Assembly: GCF_934754925.1 (NCBI RefSeq)
Contig: NZ_CAKVJA010000016.1
Coordinates: 1 to 55,631 of the forward strand
Direction: 5' to 3'
Length of the DNA: 55,631 bases
From: an uncultured Clostridium sp.
GTDB taxonomy: Bacteria > Bacillota > Clostridia > Clostridiales > Clostridiaceae
In this document: piece by piece, positions 17,454 to 26,553 of the stretch
How positions within the stretch are numbered: the stretch's first letter is position 1
Layout: every line of letters starts with the position of its first letter
Translations under genes and position numbers: made by a program
The notes under the pieces: generated by a model
Told to the model about the DNA's origin: nothing
Database searches by the model: none
The model's input: only the letters and a program-made list of their open reading frames with translations

Positions 17454-17481
17454 AAGAAGAATAGGTTCCCCCATCCTCCTT
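17454..17481 (-). terminator. Terminator after tsaC/ywlC
   Basis: In minus-strand RNA, 17470-17481 and 17454-17465 pair over 12 bp with G:U pairs around a GGAA tetraloop, followed by a run of U. Confidence 0.85.
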
Positions 17482-17483
17482 AT

Positions 17484-18533
17484 TTATACATCTATAATAT
17501 CATATCCAGCAGCCTTACTTAATCTATTCATTATTGCTACCCCAACACCTTTTTCTTCAAACCCCTGACATAAAATATATTGTACACCTAGGTCATCACA
17601 CTTTCTTAAAGCTTCAAAAAGGTGTTTTGCAATTTGACTTAAATCTTTCTCACTACCTAAAGATATAACATTGCCTTTATCAAATTTATTTAAGTTTTCA
17701 TCAGTAGTCAATACAGCTACATTATTATTTTTTTCTATATAATTTTCTAACATTTCTTTAATAATTTCAATAGTTTTTTCGTTTTTGCCTCTAATTATTT
17801 TTAAATGTGCTTTGGGAGCATAGTGCCTATACTTCATTCCTGGTGCCTTTGGTTTTAAATCGGCACTTGGTTTTGATTTTAATGCTTTATCTATGACGAT
17901 ACTAGAATCTACTTCCTTGAGCATCTCTAAAGTTATTCCGCCCGGCCTTAATATCATTGGTGGAGTAACTGTACAATCAATAATAGTAGATTCAACTCCA
18001 ATATCACTACTTTCTCCACCAATTATATAATCTACTCTACCATCTAAATCCTCTACACATCTTTCTACTTCAGTTGGACTTGGTCTTCCAGATATATTAG
18101 CTGATGGAGCTGCGATTGGTCTTTCTGAAAGTTCTATAAGCTTAAGAGCTATTTCAGAGTTAGGCATTCTTATACCAATAGTATCAAGATTTGCACTTGT
18201 CATATTAGGTATAATATCCTTTTTTTCTAAAATTATAGTTAATGGACCTGGCCAAAATTTATTAATTAGCTCTTGAGCTACAGGTGGAACTTTTTTAACT
18301 AAACCAGATACATCCTTAGAGCTAACATGAACAATTAGTGGATTATCTTGTGGTCTTCCTTTAGCAATAAATATTTTTTTTACTGAATCTTCATTTAATG
18401 CATTTGCACCTAATCCATATACTGTCTCTGTAGGAAAGGCTACTGTTCCGCCATCTCTTATAACTTGAGCTGCTTCCTCTATAAATCTAATATCTTTTTT
18501 TATATCTTTAATTATGGCAACCTTAGTTTCCAT
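17484..18533 (-). CDS. ywlC: L-threonylcarbamoyladenylate synthase (YwlC/Sua5)
   Basis: Makes the threonylcarbamoyl-AMP intermediate for t6A37 of ANN-decoding tRNAs. The 349 residues comprise a YrdC domain (about 12-205, with PTETVYGLGANA and the KGRPQDNPLIVH / APSANISG ligand-binding motifs) and the Sua5 C-terminal domain (about 225-349, PGMKYRHYAPKA linker). TsaD, which uses the product, is encoded in the same window at 46048-47064. It follows a small membrane-protein gene by 20 bp, and a strong terminator separates it from rpiB. Confidence 0.95.
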   Translation of the reverse strand: METKVAIIKDIKKDIRFIEEAAQVIRDGGTVAFPTETVYGLGANALNEDSVKKIFIAKGRPQDNPLIVHVSSKDVSGLVKKVPPVAQELINKFWPGPLTIILEKKDIIPNMTSANLDTIGIRMPNSEIALKLIELSERPIAAPSANISGRPSPTEVERCVEDLDGRVDYIIGGESSDIGVESTIIDCTVTPPMILRPGGITLEMLKEVDSSIVIDKALKSKPSADLKPKAPGMKYRHYAPKAHLKIIRGKNEKTIEIIKEMLENYIEKNNNVAVLTTDENLNKFDKGNVISLGSEKDLSQIAKHLFEALRKCDDLGVQYILCQGFEEKGVGVAIMNRLSKAAGYDIIDV

Positions 18534-18552
18534 AAGGAATTACCTTCTTTCT

Positions 18553-19140
18553 CTAAATTTCTTTTTGACCTCTTGCTATTTTTATATTTTCTATAGCTGC
18601 TGTCGTATATGTAGCATTAACACAATTTCTATATATATTATCTAACAATATATATTTTTTAAATTCACCATTCCTAATAATCTTAAAATAACAAACTACA
18701 TCTTTATTTATTCTTTTTAAACGTCTATACTCTACTGCTGCTTCTTCATATTTTTTTATAAACTCTTTATTTATTAACTTCATTTTTTGATTTTTAATTT
18801 TCCCTTTTGTAACAATTATAATTTCCATTTCTTCATGTTTCTTATTAGTATGTACAATTGCTACTCTATCACATTGAATATATGCATAATTTGAAAATAA
18901 TCCAGAGCTAAACTTTAATTTATTATTAGCACAACTAAATTTTAATGTGCAACTATTCATTTTTCTTATAATTGCAATAAAAATAAGAAGTTCTATTAAT
19001 ATTAGAAACACTACTACAATAAAACTGTTAACATATGATAAGTAAGTTATAATTGGAAGGAATGTTGCTAAAAAAAACATAAAGGCAATAAATAATATAT
19101 TATATTTTTTTTGTTTCTTTAATGCTTTTTCAATCTTCAT
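18553..19140 (-). CDS. Small two-helix membrane protein, unknown function
   Basis: I do not recognise this 195-residue protein. It has a basic start (MKIEKALKKQKKY), two closely spaced hydrophobic helices (about 13-33 and 40-58), and then a cytoplasmic-looking, lysine-rich domain of mixed strand pattern (about 64-195) that could be PH-like. AGGTGAT precedes the ATG. It lies between prfA and ywlC and probably shares a transcript with ywlC. Confidence 0.75.
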   Translation of the reverse strand: MKIEKALKKQKKYNILFIAFMFFLATFLPIITYLSYVNSFIVVVFLILIELLIFIAIIRKMNSCTLKFSCANNKLKFSSGLFSNYAYIQCDRVAIVHTNKKHEEMEIIIVTKGKIKNQKMKLINKEFIKKYEEAAVEYRRLKRINKDVVCYFKIIRNGEFKKYILLDNIYRNCVNATYTTAAIENIKIARGQKEI

Positions 19141-19152
19141 ATTATCACCTAT

Positions 19153-19190
19153 TTTAAAAGCCTTACATTAAATAATGCAAGGCTTTTAAA
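19153..19190 (-). terminator. Hairpin after prfA
   Basis: A 17-bp stem (19153-19169 with 19174-19190, one G:U in RNA) with a 4-base loop directly follows the prfA stop. The tail UUUUAAAAU is short, so some read-through to the next gene is likely. Confidence 0.7.
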
Positions 19191-19194
19191 CTTA

Positions 19195-20280
19195 CTATAT
19201 TGAATCGGTATTACCCATAGCTTGCATTTTTTCTGCTTGGTCTGCAGTAATTAATGCATTTATAACTTCTTCAATATCTCCATTCATGAAACTATCTAAT
19301 TTATATAATGTTAATCCAATTCTATGATCAGTAACTCTTCCTTGAGGATAGTTATAAGTTCTTATTCTTTCACTTCTATCCCCTGTACCAACTTGGCTCT
19401 TTCTATCTTCTGCAATTCCTGCAAGTCTTTCAGCTTCTGCAACTTCATAAAGTCTAGCTCTTAATACTTTCATAGCCTTCTCTTTATTCTTAAGTTGTGA
19501 CTTTTCATCTTGACATGCAACAACTGTACCTGTTGGTATATGTGTTATTCTAACAGCTGAATCTGTTGTATTAACACATTGACCTCCATTACCTGAAGAT
19601 CTATAAACATCAATTCTTAAATCTTTATCATTGATTTCTATTTCAACATCATCAACTTCTGGTAAAACTGCAACTGTAGCTGTAGAAGTATGTATTCTAC
19701 CTGAGCTTTCTGTATCTGGTACCCTTTGTACTCTATGTACACCACTTTCATACTTAAGCTTTGAATAAGCTCCATTACCTTTAATCATGAATACAACTTC
19801 CTTAAATCCACCAAGATCATTTTCATTTGAACTGATCATTTCAACTGACCATCTTTGAGACTCTGCATATCTTGTATACATTCTGAAAAGATTTGCTGCA
19901 AATAGTGCTGCTTCATCTCCACCAGCTCCACCTCTGATCTCAACAAATACGTTTTTGTCATCATTAGGATCTTTAGGTAATAATAAAATTTGGATTTTCT
20001 TTTCTAATTCTTCTTCTTGCTCTTTAAGGCTTGAAATTTCTTCAGATAACATTTCTTTCATTTCTTTATCTGTTTCTTCTTCTAACATTTCTTTGTTAGC
20101 CTCTAAGTCTTCAACTACCTTTTTATATTCTCTGTATGCTGTTACTATTATTTCTAAGTCAGCATGTTCCTTACATAGCTTTCTCCACTCTTTTTGGTTA
20201 GCCATTATTGAAGGATCTGATATTTTAACTGATAGTTCTTCGTATTTATTTTCCGTAAATGCTAATTTATCTAATAACAT
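19195..20280 (-). CDS. prfA: Peptide chain release factor 1
   Basis: Recognises UAA/UAG and triggers peptide release. The 361-residue protein carries the GGQ motif (residues 232-234, in SSGNGGQCVN) and the RF1-type region RIHTSTATVAVLPE. GGAGTG precedes the ATG. It lies 91 bp downstream of the fused prmC, whose product methylates the Gln of GGQ, a common pairing. Confidence 0.98.
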   Translation of the reverse strand: MLLDKLAFTENKYEELSVKISDPSIMANQKEWRKLCKEHADLEIIVTAYREYKKVVEDLEANKEMLEEETDKEMKEMLSEEISSLKEQEEELEKKIQILLLPKDPNDDKNVFVEIRGGAGGDEAALFAANLFRMYTRYAESQRWSVEMISSNENDLGGFKEVVFMIKGNGAYSKLKYESGVHRVQRVPDTESSGRIHTSTATVAVLPEVDDVEIEINDKDLRIDVYRSSGNGGQCVNTTDSAVRITHIPTGTVVACQDEKSQLKNKEKAMKVLRARLYEVAEAERLAGIAEDRKSQVGTGDRSERIRTYNYPQGRVTDHRIGLTLYKLDSFMNGDIEEVINALITADQAEKMQAMGNTDSI

Positions 20281-20371
20281 AGTATCACTCCGTACTGTAT
20301 TTTTTCATATTGAAACATTATAACATAATAATTATGCTTTTATCAAGTTCTAACAAGGCCACAATATTTTT

Positions 20372-22126
20372 CTAAATTTCACCAATAACTACTCTATCAT
20401 GCCCTGCTAAATCCTTAACTACTCTTACATTTTTATATCCCTTTTCAATCATTAGATCACTAACCTCTTTACCTTGATCATGACCTATTTCAAAGGCTAA
20501 TATTCCTTTATTTTTTAAAATTTTATCACTATCATTAACTATTTTCTTATAGAAATATAGCCCATCTTCTCCACCACTTAAAGCTGTATGAGGTTCATAC
20601 TTCTTAACATCATCCATTAGCGTTTCTATAACTTCTTCCCTTATATATGGTGGATTAGAAACTAATATATCATATTTCTTTTGTTGATTTATAGGTTCTT
20701 CTAGCAAATCGCTTTTTATAAATGTTGCTCTTGAATTTAAGTTATGCTTTATTATATTTCTCTTAGTTACCTTTTCTGGAACATCATAGTAATCAATTAA
20801 ATCTACCTTAGTATTTTCTCTTAAATAAGCAATAGATATACCTATTGCACCACTCCCACAACATAAATCACAAACATCATACTCTTTTTCATCATCAATA
20901 ATTTTTAAGGTTTCCTCTACTAATATTTCAGTATCTCCTCTTGGAATAAGTACACCTTCTTCAACTTGAAAATCTAATCCCATAAATTCAGTACTTTTTA
21001 ATATATACTTAATAGGCATCTTATCTTTTCTTTTATTTATTAATCTATAAAATTCCCTTACTTTAAATTTACTAACCTCTTCTTCTTTGTTAGTAATTAA
21101 GTAAAGCTTATCCTTTTCTAAAACTTTTCCTAATAACAATTGAGTATCCAATATATATGTTTCTACACCTGCTTCTTTTAGTATTTTGTTTCCATCTATT
21201 AATAATTCCCCAATTGTCTTGTTATATTCAATTCCTTCTGCTGCCATTAAGGATCTTATAGCAACTTCTAATTGTTCATCATCAGGTTCCTTAGTGGTAA
21301 GTTCTTGTAATTTTAAACCTGGATATGCAATAATTTTTCCCAATTTACTTTCAGTCCTTCCAAGCCATTTTATTAATTCATAAGTAATTCCAGCAACTAT
21401 AGGCATAAGAACTATTCTTAATATAAGCCTTTGCCAAAATCCACCCCAACCAGTTAAAGAAAATAAAACAATACTAACTATCATAGTTAAAAATAAAAAG
21501 TTAGTTCCACACCTAGGATGTAATCTTCCAAATTTTTTTACATTTTCTATAGTTAGTTTTTCTTCAGCTTCATAACAAAATATAGTTTTATGTTCTGCAC
21601 CATGATATTGAAACACCCTATATATATCATCTAATTTACTTATTAAGTACATGTAAGTGACTAAAATAGCAATTCTTATAGCTGATTCAATTAAATTTAA
21701 TAATATAGGAGATAATCCTATACTTTTAAATATTGATGCTACTGCAGTAGGTATACCTAGGAATAATCCTGCTACAACTAAAAGAGATATCATCATAGTT
21801 ATTGTAACTAGTAAATCATTAGCACCCTTATCTCCTAATTTACTTTTAAGCCAAATATCAAACTTTGATTCCTCTTCATCCTCTTCAAAGAAACTAGCTG
21901 AATAATTTAATGTATTAATACCAACTATTAATGAATCTATTAATATAGCAGCTCCTCTAATTACAGGAATGTTTAAAATTCTATATCTTTTTGTTATTGG
22001 TTTTGTTTTTTTTAATTTAACTTCTATTTTTCCACTTGGAGTTCTTACTGCAGTTGCTAATCCCTTAGAACCTCGCATCATAACTCCTTCAATTATAGCT
22101 TGACCCCCAACATCACACTTTCTCAT
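20372..22126 (-). CDS. prmC: Fusion of DUF1385 membrane protein and PrmC glutamine methyltransferase
   Basis: One 584-residue frame joins two families. Residues 1 to about 290 are a DUF1385/YqhQ-like domain: GGQAIIEGVMMRG at the N-terminus, membrane helices near 107-130, 142-163, 211-230 and 234-250, and the GAEHKTIFCYE / RLHPRCGTNFLFL motifs. Residues about 300-584 are PrmC, which methylates the GGQ Gln of release factors: the LIPRGDTE substrate block (393-400), SAM loop CCGSGAIGIS (422-431) and catalytic NPPY (491-494). No ribosome-binding site is seen at the junction Met294, so a single chain is likely. The enzyme would then be held at the membrane. In many bacteria the two are separate neighbours. 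Confidence 0.92.
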   Translation of the reverse strand: MRKCDVGGQAIIEGVMMRGSKGLATAVRTPSGKIEVKLKKTKPITKRYRILNIPVIRGAAILIDSLIVGINTLNYSASFFEEDEEESKFDIWLKSKLGDKGANDLLVTITMMISLLVVAGLFLGIPTAVASIFKSIGLSPILLNLIESAIRIAILVTYMYLISKLDDIYRVFQYHGAEHKTIFCYEAEEKLTIENVKKFGRLHPRCGTNFLFLTMIVSIVLFSLTGWGGFWQRLILRIVLMPIVAGITYELIKWLGRTESKLGKIIAYPGLKLQELTTKEPDDEQLEVAIRSLMAAEGIEYNKTIGELLIDGNKILKEAGVETYILDTQLLLGKVLEKDKLYLITNKEEEVSKFKVREFYRLINKRKDKMPIKYILKSTEFMGLDFQVEEGVLIPRGDTEILVEETLKIIDDEKEYDVCDLCCGSGAIGISIAYLRENTKVDLIDYYDVPEKVTKRNIIKHNLNSRATFIKSDLLEEPINQQKKYDILVSNPPYIREEVIETLMDDVKKYEPHTALSGGEDGLYFYKKIVNDSDKILKNKGILAFEIGHDQGKEVSDLMIEKGYKNVRVVKDLAGHDRVVIGEI

Positions 22127-22143
22127 AACATCACTCTTTCATT

Positions 22144-22731
22144 TTATTTTTCACTTTTAAATTTAAAATAACAATGTCCACATAAAGATTCATATTCAAC
22201 ATTGTCTACATTATCTATAGCAACCTGCTCACCCTCAAAAACAAATTTTCCATTTATTTTTCTACCATTTAAAACAGCTTTTCTTCCACATTTACATATA
22301 GTTTTTAACTCTTCTATGCTATGTGCTAATAATAATAATCTTGTACTTCCCTCAAAGCCTTGCATTTTAAAGTCAGTTCTAAGTCCATAGCAAATAACTG
22401 GTATATCTAAACAAACAGCAACTTCAAAAAGTTCATCTATTTGATGAGATTTTAAAAATTGAACTTCATCTACTAAGATACAATCTATTTTATATTTATT
22501 ATCTTCCCACTTTTTAACCTCTTCATATATATTTTGGTCATCGCTAATCAATAAATCAACCCTACGCTCAACACCTAATCTAGACACTAGTTTATCTCCA
22601 CCTTTTGTGTCAGTTGAAGGCTTAATTAGAACAACCCTCATTCCACGCTCTTCATAATTATGTGCAACCTGCATAAGATTTGTAGATTTTCCTGAATTCA
22701 TAGCACCATATCTAAAATATAATTTACTCAT
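22144..22731 (-). CDS. tdk: Thymidine kinase (type II)
   Basis: Phosphorylates thymidine to dTMP. The 195 residues show the P-loop GAMNSGKSTNL (residues 9-19), Walker B ILVDEVQFLK and lid region RTDFKMQGFEGS; paired cysteines CKC and CGHC bind structural zinc. It follows an AGAAGGAGAG site and is followed 17 bp later by the DUF1385-prmC fusion, so it heads the tdk-prmC-prfA unit. Confidence 0.97.
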   Translation of the reverse strand: MSKLYFRYGAMNSGKSTNLMQVAHNYEERGMRVVLIKPSTDTKGGDKLVSRLGVERRVDLLISDDQNIYEEVKKWEDNKYKIDCILVDEVQFLKSHQIDELFEVAVCLDIPVICYGLRTDFKMQGFEGSTRLLLLAHSIEELKTICKCGRKAVLNGRKINGKFVFEGEQVAIDNVDNVEYESLCGHCYFKFKSEK

Positions 22732-22763
22732 AACGTCTCTCCTTCTGATTCTTGTCTATTTCG

Positions 22764-22772
22764 ATTATAGCA
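22764..22772 (-). promoter_or_regulatory. Extended -10 promoter of tdk
   Basis: The minus strand reads TGCTATAAT, an extended -10 element with perfect hexamer 22764-22769. The -35 at 17 bp (TTTTTA) is weak, which extended -10 promoters tolerate. Confidence 0.55.
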
Positions 22773-22815
22773 TTTTAATATATACTTAAAAAGATGTTTT
22801 TATTTCCTTGTTATA

Positions 22816-22844
22816 TTGACTGAAATTTTCCCTTATGTTATAAT
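22816..22844 (+). promoter_or_regulatory. Sigma-A promoter of rpmE
   Basis: -35 TTGACT (22816-22821), 17-bp spacer, -10 TATAAT (22839-22844). Start of transcription near 22851. Confidence 0.8.
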
Positions 22845-22852
22845 TCATTAGG

Positions 22853-22873
22853 TCATTGAATTAAGTTCAATGA
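22853..22873 (+). other. Hairpin at the 5' end of rpmE mRNA
   Basis: TCATTGAA (22853-22860) and TTCAATGA (22866-22873) form a perfect 8-bp stem with loop TTAAG at the very start of the predicted transcript, 14 bases before the ribosome-binding site. Ribosomal-protein leader motifs for L31 are known in Firmicutes; whether this is one needs a covariance search. Confidence 0.55.
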
Positions 22874-22899
22874 ATGTAATTTTGAAAGAGGTGAATCAA

Positions 22900-23106
22900 A
22901 TGAAACAAGGCATACATCCAGAATACCATCACGATGCTGTGGTTAAGTGCGCATGTGGAAACACTTTCACAACTGGTTCAGTTAAAGAAGAATTAAAAGT
23001 TGATATATGTGCTAAATGCCACCCATTCTTCACTGGTAAGCAAAAAATCGTTGATATCGGCGGTAGAGTTGACAAGTTCAATAAGAAGTTCGGTCTTAAC
23101 AAATAG
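22900..23106 (+). CDS. rpmE: 50S ribosomal protein L31, zinc-binding form
   Basis: Bridge protein of the large subunit. From ATG at 22900 it is 68 residues, MKQGIHPEYH onward, with four zinc-ligand cysteines (CAC and CAKC), the zinc-containing form. The start is fixed by AGAGGTGA six bases upstream; the in-frame ATG at 22870 falls inside the leader hairpin. Divergent from tdk, with its own promoter and terminator. Confidence 0.97.
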   Translation: MKQGIHPEYHHDAVVKCACGNTFTTGSVKEELKVDICAKCHPFFTGKQKIVDIGGRVDKFNKKFGLNK

Positions 23107-23122
23107 GATTAAATTAGAATTT

Positions 23123-23155
23123 ATGAGAAAGAATTATGTTCTTTCTCATTTTTTC
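23123..23155 (+). terminator. Terminator of rpmE
   Basis: Eleven-bp stem ATGAGAAAGAA (23123-23133) with TTCTTTCTCAT (23139-23149), 5-base loop and a U-run on the plus strand. Confidence 0.9.
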
Positions 23156-23174
23156 TTTCTATAAAAACTTTAAC

Positions 23175-23265
23175 AAAAAGAGGCTTTTTTATTTAATAGA
23201 TGTTAAATCCACAAATTTACTAATTATAAAATTTGCGTTTATCTATATAAAAACTAGCCTCTTTT
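23175..23265 (-). terminator. Large structured terminator element after rho
   Basis: Outer arms 23176-23185 and 23256-23265 pair over 10 bp (AAAAGAGGCT). The 70-nt interior can fold again: CGCAAATTT with AAATTTGTG and ATAGAT with ATCTAT on the minus strand. The minus-strand RNA then ends CUCUUUUUGUU. Much larger than an ordinary terminator. Confidence 0.6.
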
Positions 23266-23277
23266 ATATATTATTTA

Positions 23278-24708
23278 TTATTTTTTAAATATATCATTTT
23301 TAGGAAAAACTTGAATAAACTCTTTATTATTTTTTGTTTTAGATAGCATATTAATTAGGTTTTCTGTAACATTTTCAATATTGCCATCCTTATACATAAC
23401 CTTCCTAATAGCAAATGCTACTTCCTTCTCTTCCTCTGATAATAATAAGTCTTCTTTTCTAGTTCCAGATTTATAAATGTCAATTGCAGGGAATATTCTT
23501 CTTTCTTGAAGTCTTCTATCTAAATGAACTTCCATATTACCAGTTCCCTTAAATTCTTCAAATATCATATCATCCATTCTTGAACCAGTTTCAACTAAGG
23601 CAGTTGCTAAAATAGTTAAGCTTCCACCCTCTTCTATATTTCTTGCTGCTCCGAAGAATTTTTTAGGCATTATTAATGCACCTGGATCTAAACCTCCTGA
23701 TAAAGTTCTACCTGTTGGAGTTATTGTTAAGTTATATGCTCTAGATAATCTAGTTATACTATCTAATAATATAACAACATCCTTGCCTTGCTCTACCATT
23801 CTTTTAGCCCTCTCTAATACCATTTGAGCTACTTTTGCATGATTTTGTGGTTCTTCATCAAATGTTGAATAAATAACATCTCCATTTATAGATCTTTTCA
23901 TATCAGTAACTTCTTCCGGTCTTTCATCTATTAATAAAACTATAAGTTTAATATCTGGATGGTTTTTGCTAATATTTTGAGCAATTTTTTTTAGTAATGT
24001 AGTTTTACCAGCCTTTGGTGGAGCAACAATAATTCCTCTTTGTCCCTTACCTATAGGACAAATAATATCCATTAATCTAGAAGATAAATCTTTTTCATTA
24101 TCAGTTTCTAAATGTAATCTCTCATTAGGATATATAGGAGTTAATGTTTCAAAATTCTTTCTTCCTATAGCCTTTTCTGGATTATCACCATTTACCTTTT
24201 CAACAAATAATAAAGCTTTAAACTTTTCTCCCTCTTTAGCTTCTCTTACCTTTCCTTGAACCTCATCACCAGTTCTTAAGTTAAATCTTCTTATTTGTGA
24301 TGGTGATACATATATATCATTTTCCCCGGTTAAGTAATTATTACATCTTAAGAATCCAAAGTTATTATTCTCTTGAACTTCTAATACCCCCTTAGAAGAA
24401 CCTGATTCATTTATCATAACTTTTAGTCTTTCTTTTTTTTCTTCTTTTTCTTCGCTAGTCATAGAATAGTTTTCTCTATTCTCATTATTATTTGAAACAC
24501 CATTATTAGTATTTTCATGTTGCCTTACCTTAGGAGCTATTTTTTCTGTTAAAATTACTCCATTTTTTTCTATAGCATTAGGTGTAACCTTTACTAACTC
24601 ATCAATTATTTCACTTTTCTTTAATTTACTTATGTTTTTTATTCCAAGTTCTTTAGCCTTATTTTTTAAATCAACTAAAGTCATCTCAGCATATGTCTCT
24701 CTGGTCAA
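23278..24708 (-). CDS. rho: Transcription termination factor Rho
   Basis: Hexameric RNA-dependent ATPase that ends transcription. The 476 residues comprise an N-terminal helical Rho-N domain (MTLVDLKNKAKELGIKN), a charged Asn/Glu-rich insert (about 60-100), the RNA-binding cold-shock-like domain (GVLEVQENNNFGFLRC), and the ATPase core with Walker A APPKAGKTTLLKK, Walker B VVILLDSITRLSRAYN and Q-loop GGLDPGALIMPKK. Start is TTG at 24708 with GGAGGTG upstream. A leader of about 120 nt contains a small palindrome (24756-24768). Confidence 0.97.
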   Translation of the reverse strand: MTRETYAEMTLVDLKNKAKELGIKNISKLKKSEIIDELVKVTPNAIEKNGVILTEKIAPKVRQHENTNNGVSNNNENRENYSMTSEEKEEKKERLKVMINESGSSKGVLEVQENNNFGFLRCNNYLTGENDIYVSPSQIRRFNLRTGDEVQGKVREAKEGEKFKALLFVEKVNGDNPEKAIGRKNFETLTPIYPNERLHLETDNEKDLSSRLMDIICPIGKGQRGIIVAPPKAGKTTLLKKIAQNISKNHPDIKLIVLLIDERPEEVTDMKRSINGDVIYSTFDEEPQNHAKVAQMVLERAKRMVEQGKDVVILLDSITRLSRAYNLTITPTGRTLSGGLDPGALIMPKKFFGAARNIEEGGSLTILATALVETGSRMDDMIFEEFKGTGNMEVHLDRRLQERRIFPAIDIYKSGTRKEDLLLSEEEKEVAFAIRKVMYKDGNIENVTENLINMLSKTKNNKEFIQVFPKNDIFKK

Positions 24709-24842
24709 ACTGACACCTCCAATAGTTATATGTTTTTTGGGGATAATAATAGACTAAACCTCAGGTTTGATATATTTGAAATGAACTACAATCTTACTAA
24801 AATAAAATATACTTTAATAGTATATACTTAAATTTATATATA

Positions 24843-24871
24843 ATTATGAACTAATAAACCTTAAAATTCAA
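24843..24871 (-). promoter_or_regulatory. Candidate promoter of rho
   Basis: -35 TTGAAT (24866-24871), 17-bp spacer, -10 CATAAT (24843-24848) on the minus strand. A 13-bp palindrome AAACCTCAGGTTT lies in the leader at 24756-24768. Confidence 0.45.
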
Positions 24872-24923
24872 TAGAAAGTTACATTAATACGCTTATCCAC
24901 TTTTTATATTTTTATAACAATAA

Positions 24924-24953
24924 AAAAAATGAAGACTTACGCCTTCATTTTTT
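24924..24953 (-). terminator. Terminator of pyrG, touching its stop codon
   Basis: Eleven-bp stem AAAAAATGAAG (24924-24934) with CTTCATTTTTT (24943-24953), 8-base loop, U-run on the minus strand. Confidence 0.85.
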
Positions 24954-26553
24954 ATTTCTTTTCTATTGCTGCTTTTATAAAATTCTTAAATAATGGATGT
25001 GGATTATTTGGTCTTGATTTCAACTCTGGATGGAATTGCGCCGCTACAAACCATGGATGATCTTCAACCTCTACAATTTCAACTAATCTTCCATCTGGGC
25101 TTGTACCTGTAATTTTCATTCCAGCTTCATTTATTTGTTTTCTATACTCATTATTAAACTCATATCTATGTCTATGTCTCTCATAAACTAATGAATCTAA
25201 ATAACATTCATAGGCTTTTGATGTATTATCTAACTTACATGGATATAATCCTAATCTCATAGTTCCTCCTAAATCTTCAATATCCCTTTGTTCAGGCATA
25301 AGATCTATTACAGGATATGCTGTTTCAGGATTAATTTCAGAACTATTAGCATCATCATAACCCAATACATTTCTAGCAAATTCAATTACGGCAGTTTGCA
25401 TTCCTAAACATATTCCTAAGAAAGGTATTTTATTTTCTCTTGCATATTTAATAGCCTCGATTTTACCTTCTATTCCTCTATCTCCAAATCCACCAGGTAC
25501 TAAAATTCCATCAACATCGCCTAATAACTCATTAGAGTTCTCTACTGTTACATCTACTGCATTTACCCATTTAATTTCTACATTTGTTCCATTGGCTAAT
25601 CCACCATGACTTAATGCTTCTACTACAGATAAATAAGCATCATGTAGTTCAACATACTTTCCTACTAATGCAATTTTAACATTACCCTCTAAATTCTTTA
25701 ATCTAGAAACCATGTCAATCCATTCTGTATTATCTATATCTCTGCATCCTAATTCTAACTTTTCAACTACTAATCTATCTAAGCCCTCCTTATGAAGCAT
25801 TAATGGGACTTCATATAAATGATCAGCATCTAAATTTTGTATTACACACTTGCCTTCTATATTACAAAATAACCCTATTTTAGATTTTAAATCATCTGAT
25901 ATTTCTTTTTCAGATCTACAAACTATAATATCTGGTTGAATACCAATACTTCTTAATTCTTTAACAGAATGTTGTGTTGGTTTAGTTTTTAATTCCCCTG
26001 ACTTTCCTAAGAAAGGCACTAAAGTAACATGTATAAAACATACATTTTCTCTACCAACATCATATTTGATTTGTCTTATAGCTTCAAGAAATGGTAATGA
26101 CTCAATATCACCAACTGTTCCACCTATTTCAGTTATTACAACATCAACATCTGTCTCCTTTGCAACTCTATAAACTCTTTCCTTTATAGCATTTGTAATA
26201 TGAGGTATAACTTGTACAGTTCCTCCAAGGTATTCTCCCCTTCTCTCCTTAGAGATAACTGACCAATATACCTTACCAGAAGTAATATTACTATTTTTAG
26301 TTAAATTTTCATCTATAAATCTTTCATAATGCCCTAAATCTAAGTCTGTTTCTGCCCCATCATCAGTTACAAAAACCTCACCATGTTGATATGGACTCAT
26401 TGTTCCCGGATCCACATTTAGATAAGGGTCAAATTTCTGTATAGATACCTTTAATCCCCTATTCTTTAATAACCTTCCTAAGGAAGCCGCTGTTATTCCT
26501 TTTCCTAATCCTGATACTACTCCACCTGTTACAAAAACATATTTAGTATTCAT
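24952..26553 (-). CDS. pyrG: CTP synthase
   Basis: Converts UTP to CTP using glutamine. The 533-residue protein has the synthetase domain (about 1-268, KYVFVTGGVVSGLGKGI P-loop, SPYQHGEVFVTDDGAETD) and the glutamine amidotransferase domain (about 290-533) with nucleophile Cys382 in GICLGMQ and His/Glu in QFHPE. ATG at 26553 follows GGGGG; four extra upstream codons overlap this site. I found no pyrG-type attenuator starting with GGGC as in B. subtilis. Confidence 0.98.
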   Translation of the reverse strand: MNTKYVFVTGGVVSGLGKGITAASLGRLLKNRGLKVSIQKFDPYLNVDPGTMSPYQHGEVFVTDDGAETDLDLGHYERFIDENLTKNSNITSGKVYWSVISKERRGEYLGGTVQVIPHITNAIKERVYRVAKETDVDVVITEIGGTVGDIESLPFLEAIRQIKYDVGRENVCFIHVTLVPFLGKSGELKTKPTQHSVKELRSIGIQPDIIVCRSEKEISDDLKSKIGLFCNIEGKCVIQNLDADHLYEVPLMLHKEGLDRLVVEKLELGCRDIDNTEWIDMVSRLKNLEGNVKIALVGKYVELHDAYLSVVEALSHGGLANGTNVEIKWVNAVDVTVENSNELLGDVDGILVPGGFGDRGIEGKIEAIKYARENKIPFLGICLGMQTAVIEFARNVLGYDDANSSEINPETAYPVIDLMPEQRDIEDLGGTMRLGLYPCKLDNTSKAYECYLDSLVYERHRHRYEFNNEYRKQINEAGMKITGTSPDGRLVEIVEVEDHPWFVAAQFHPELKSRPNNPHPLFKNFIKAAIEKK

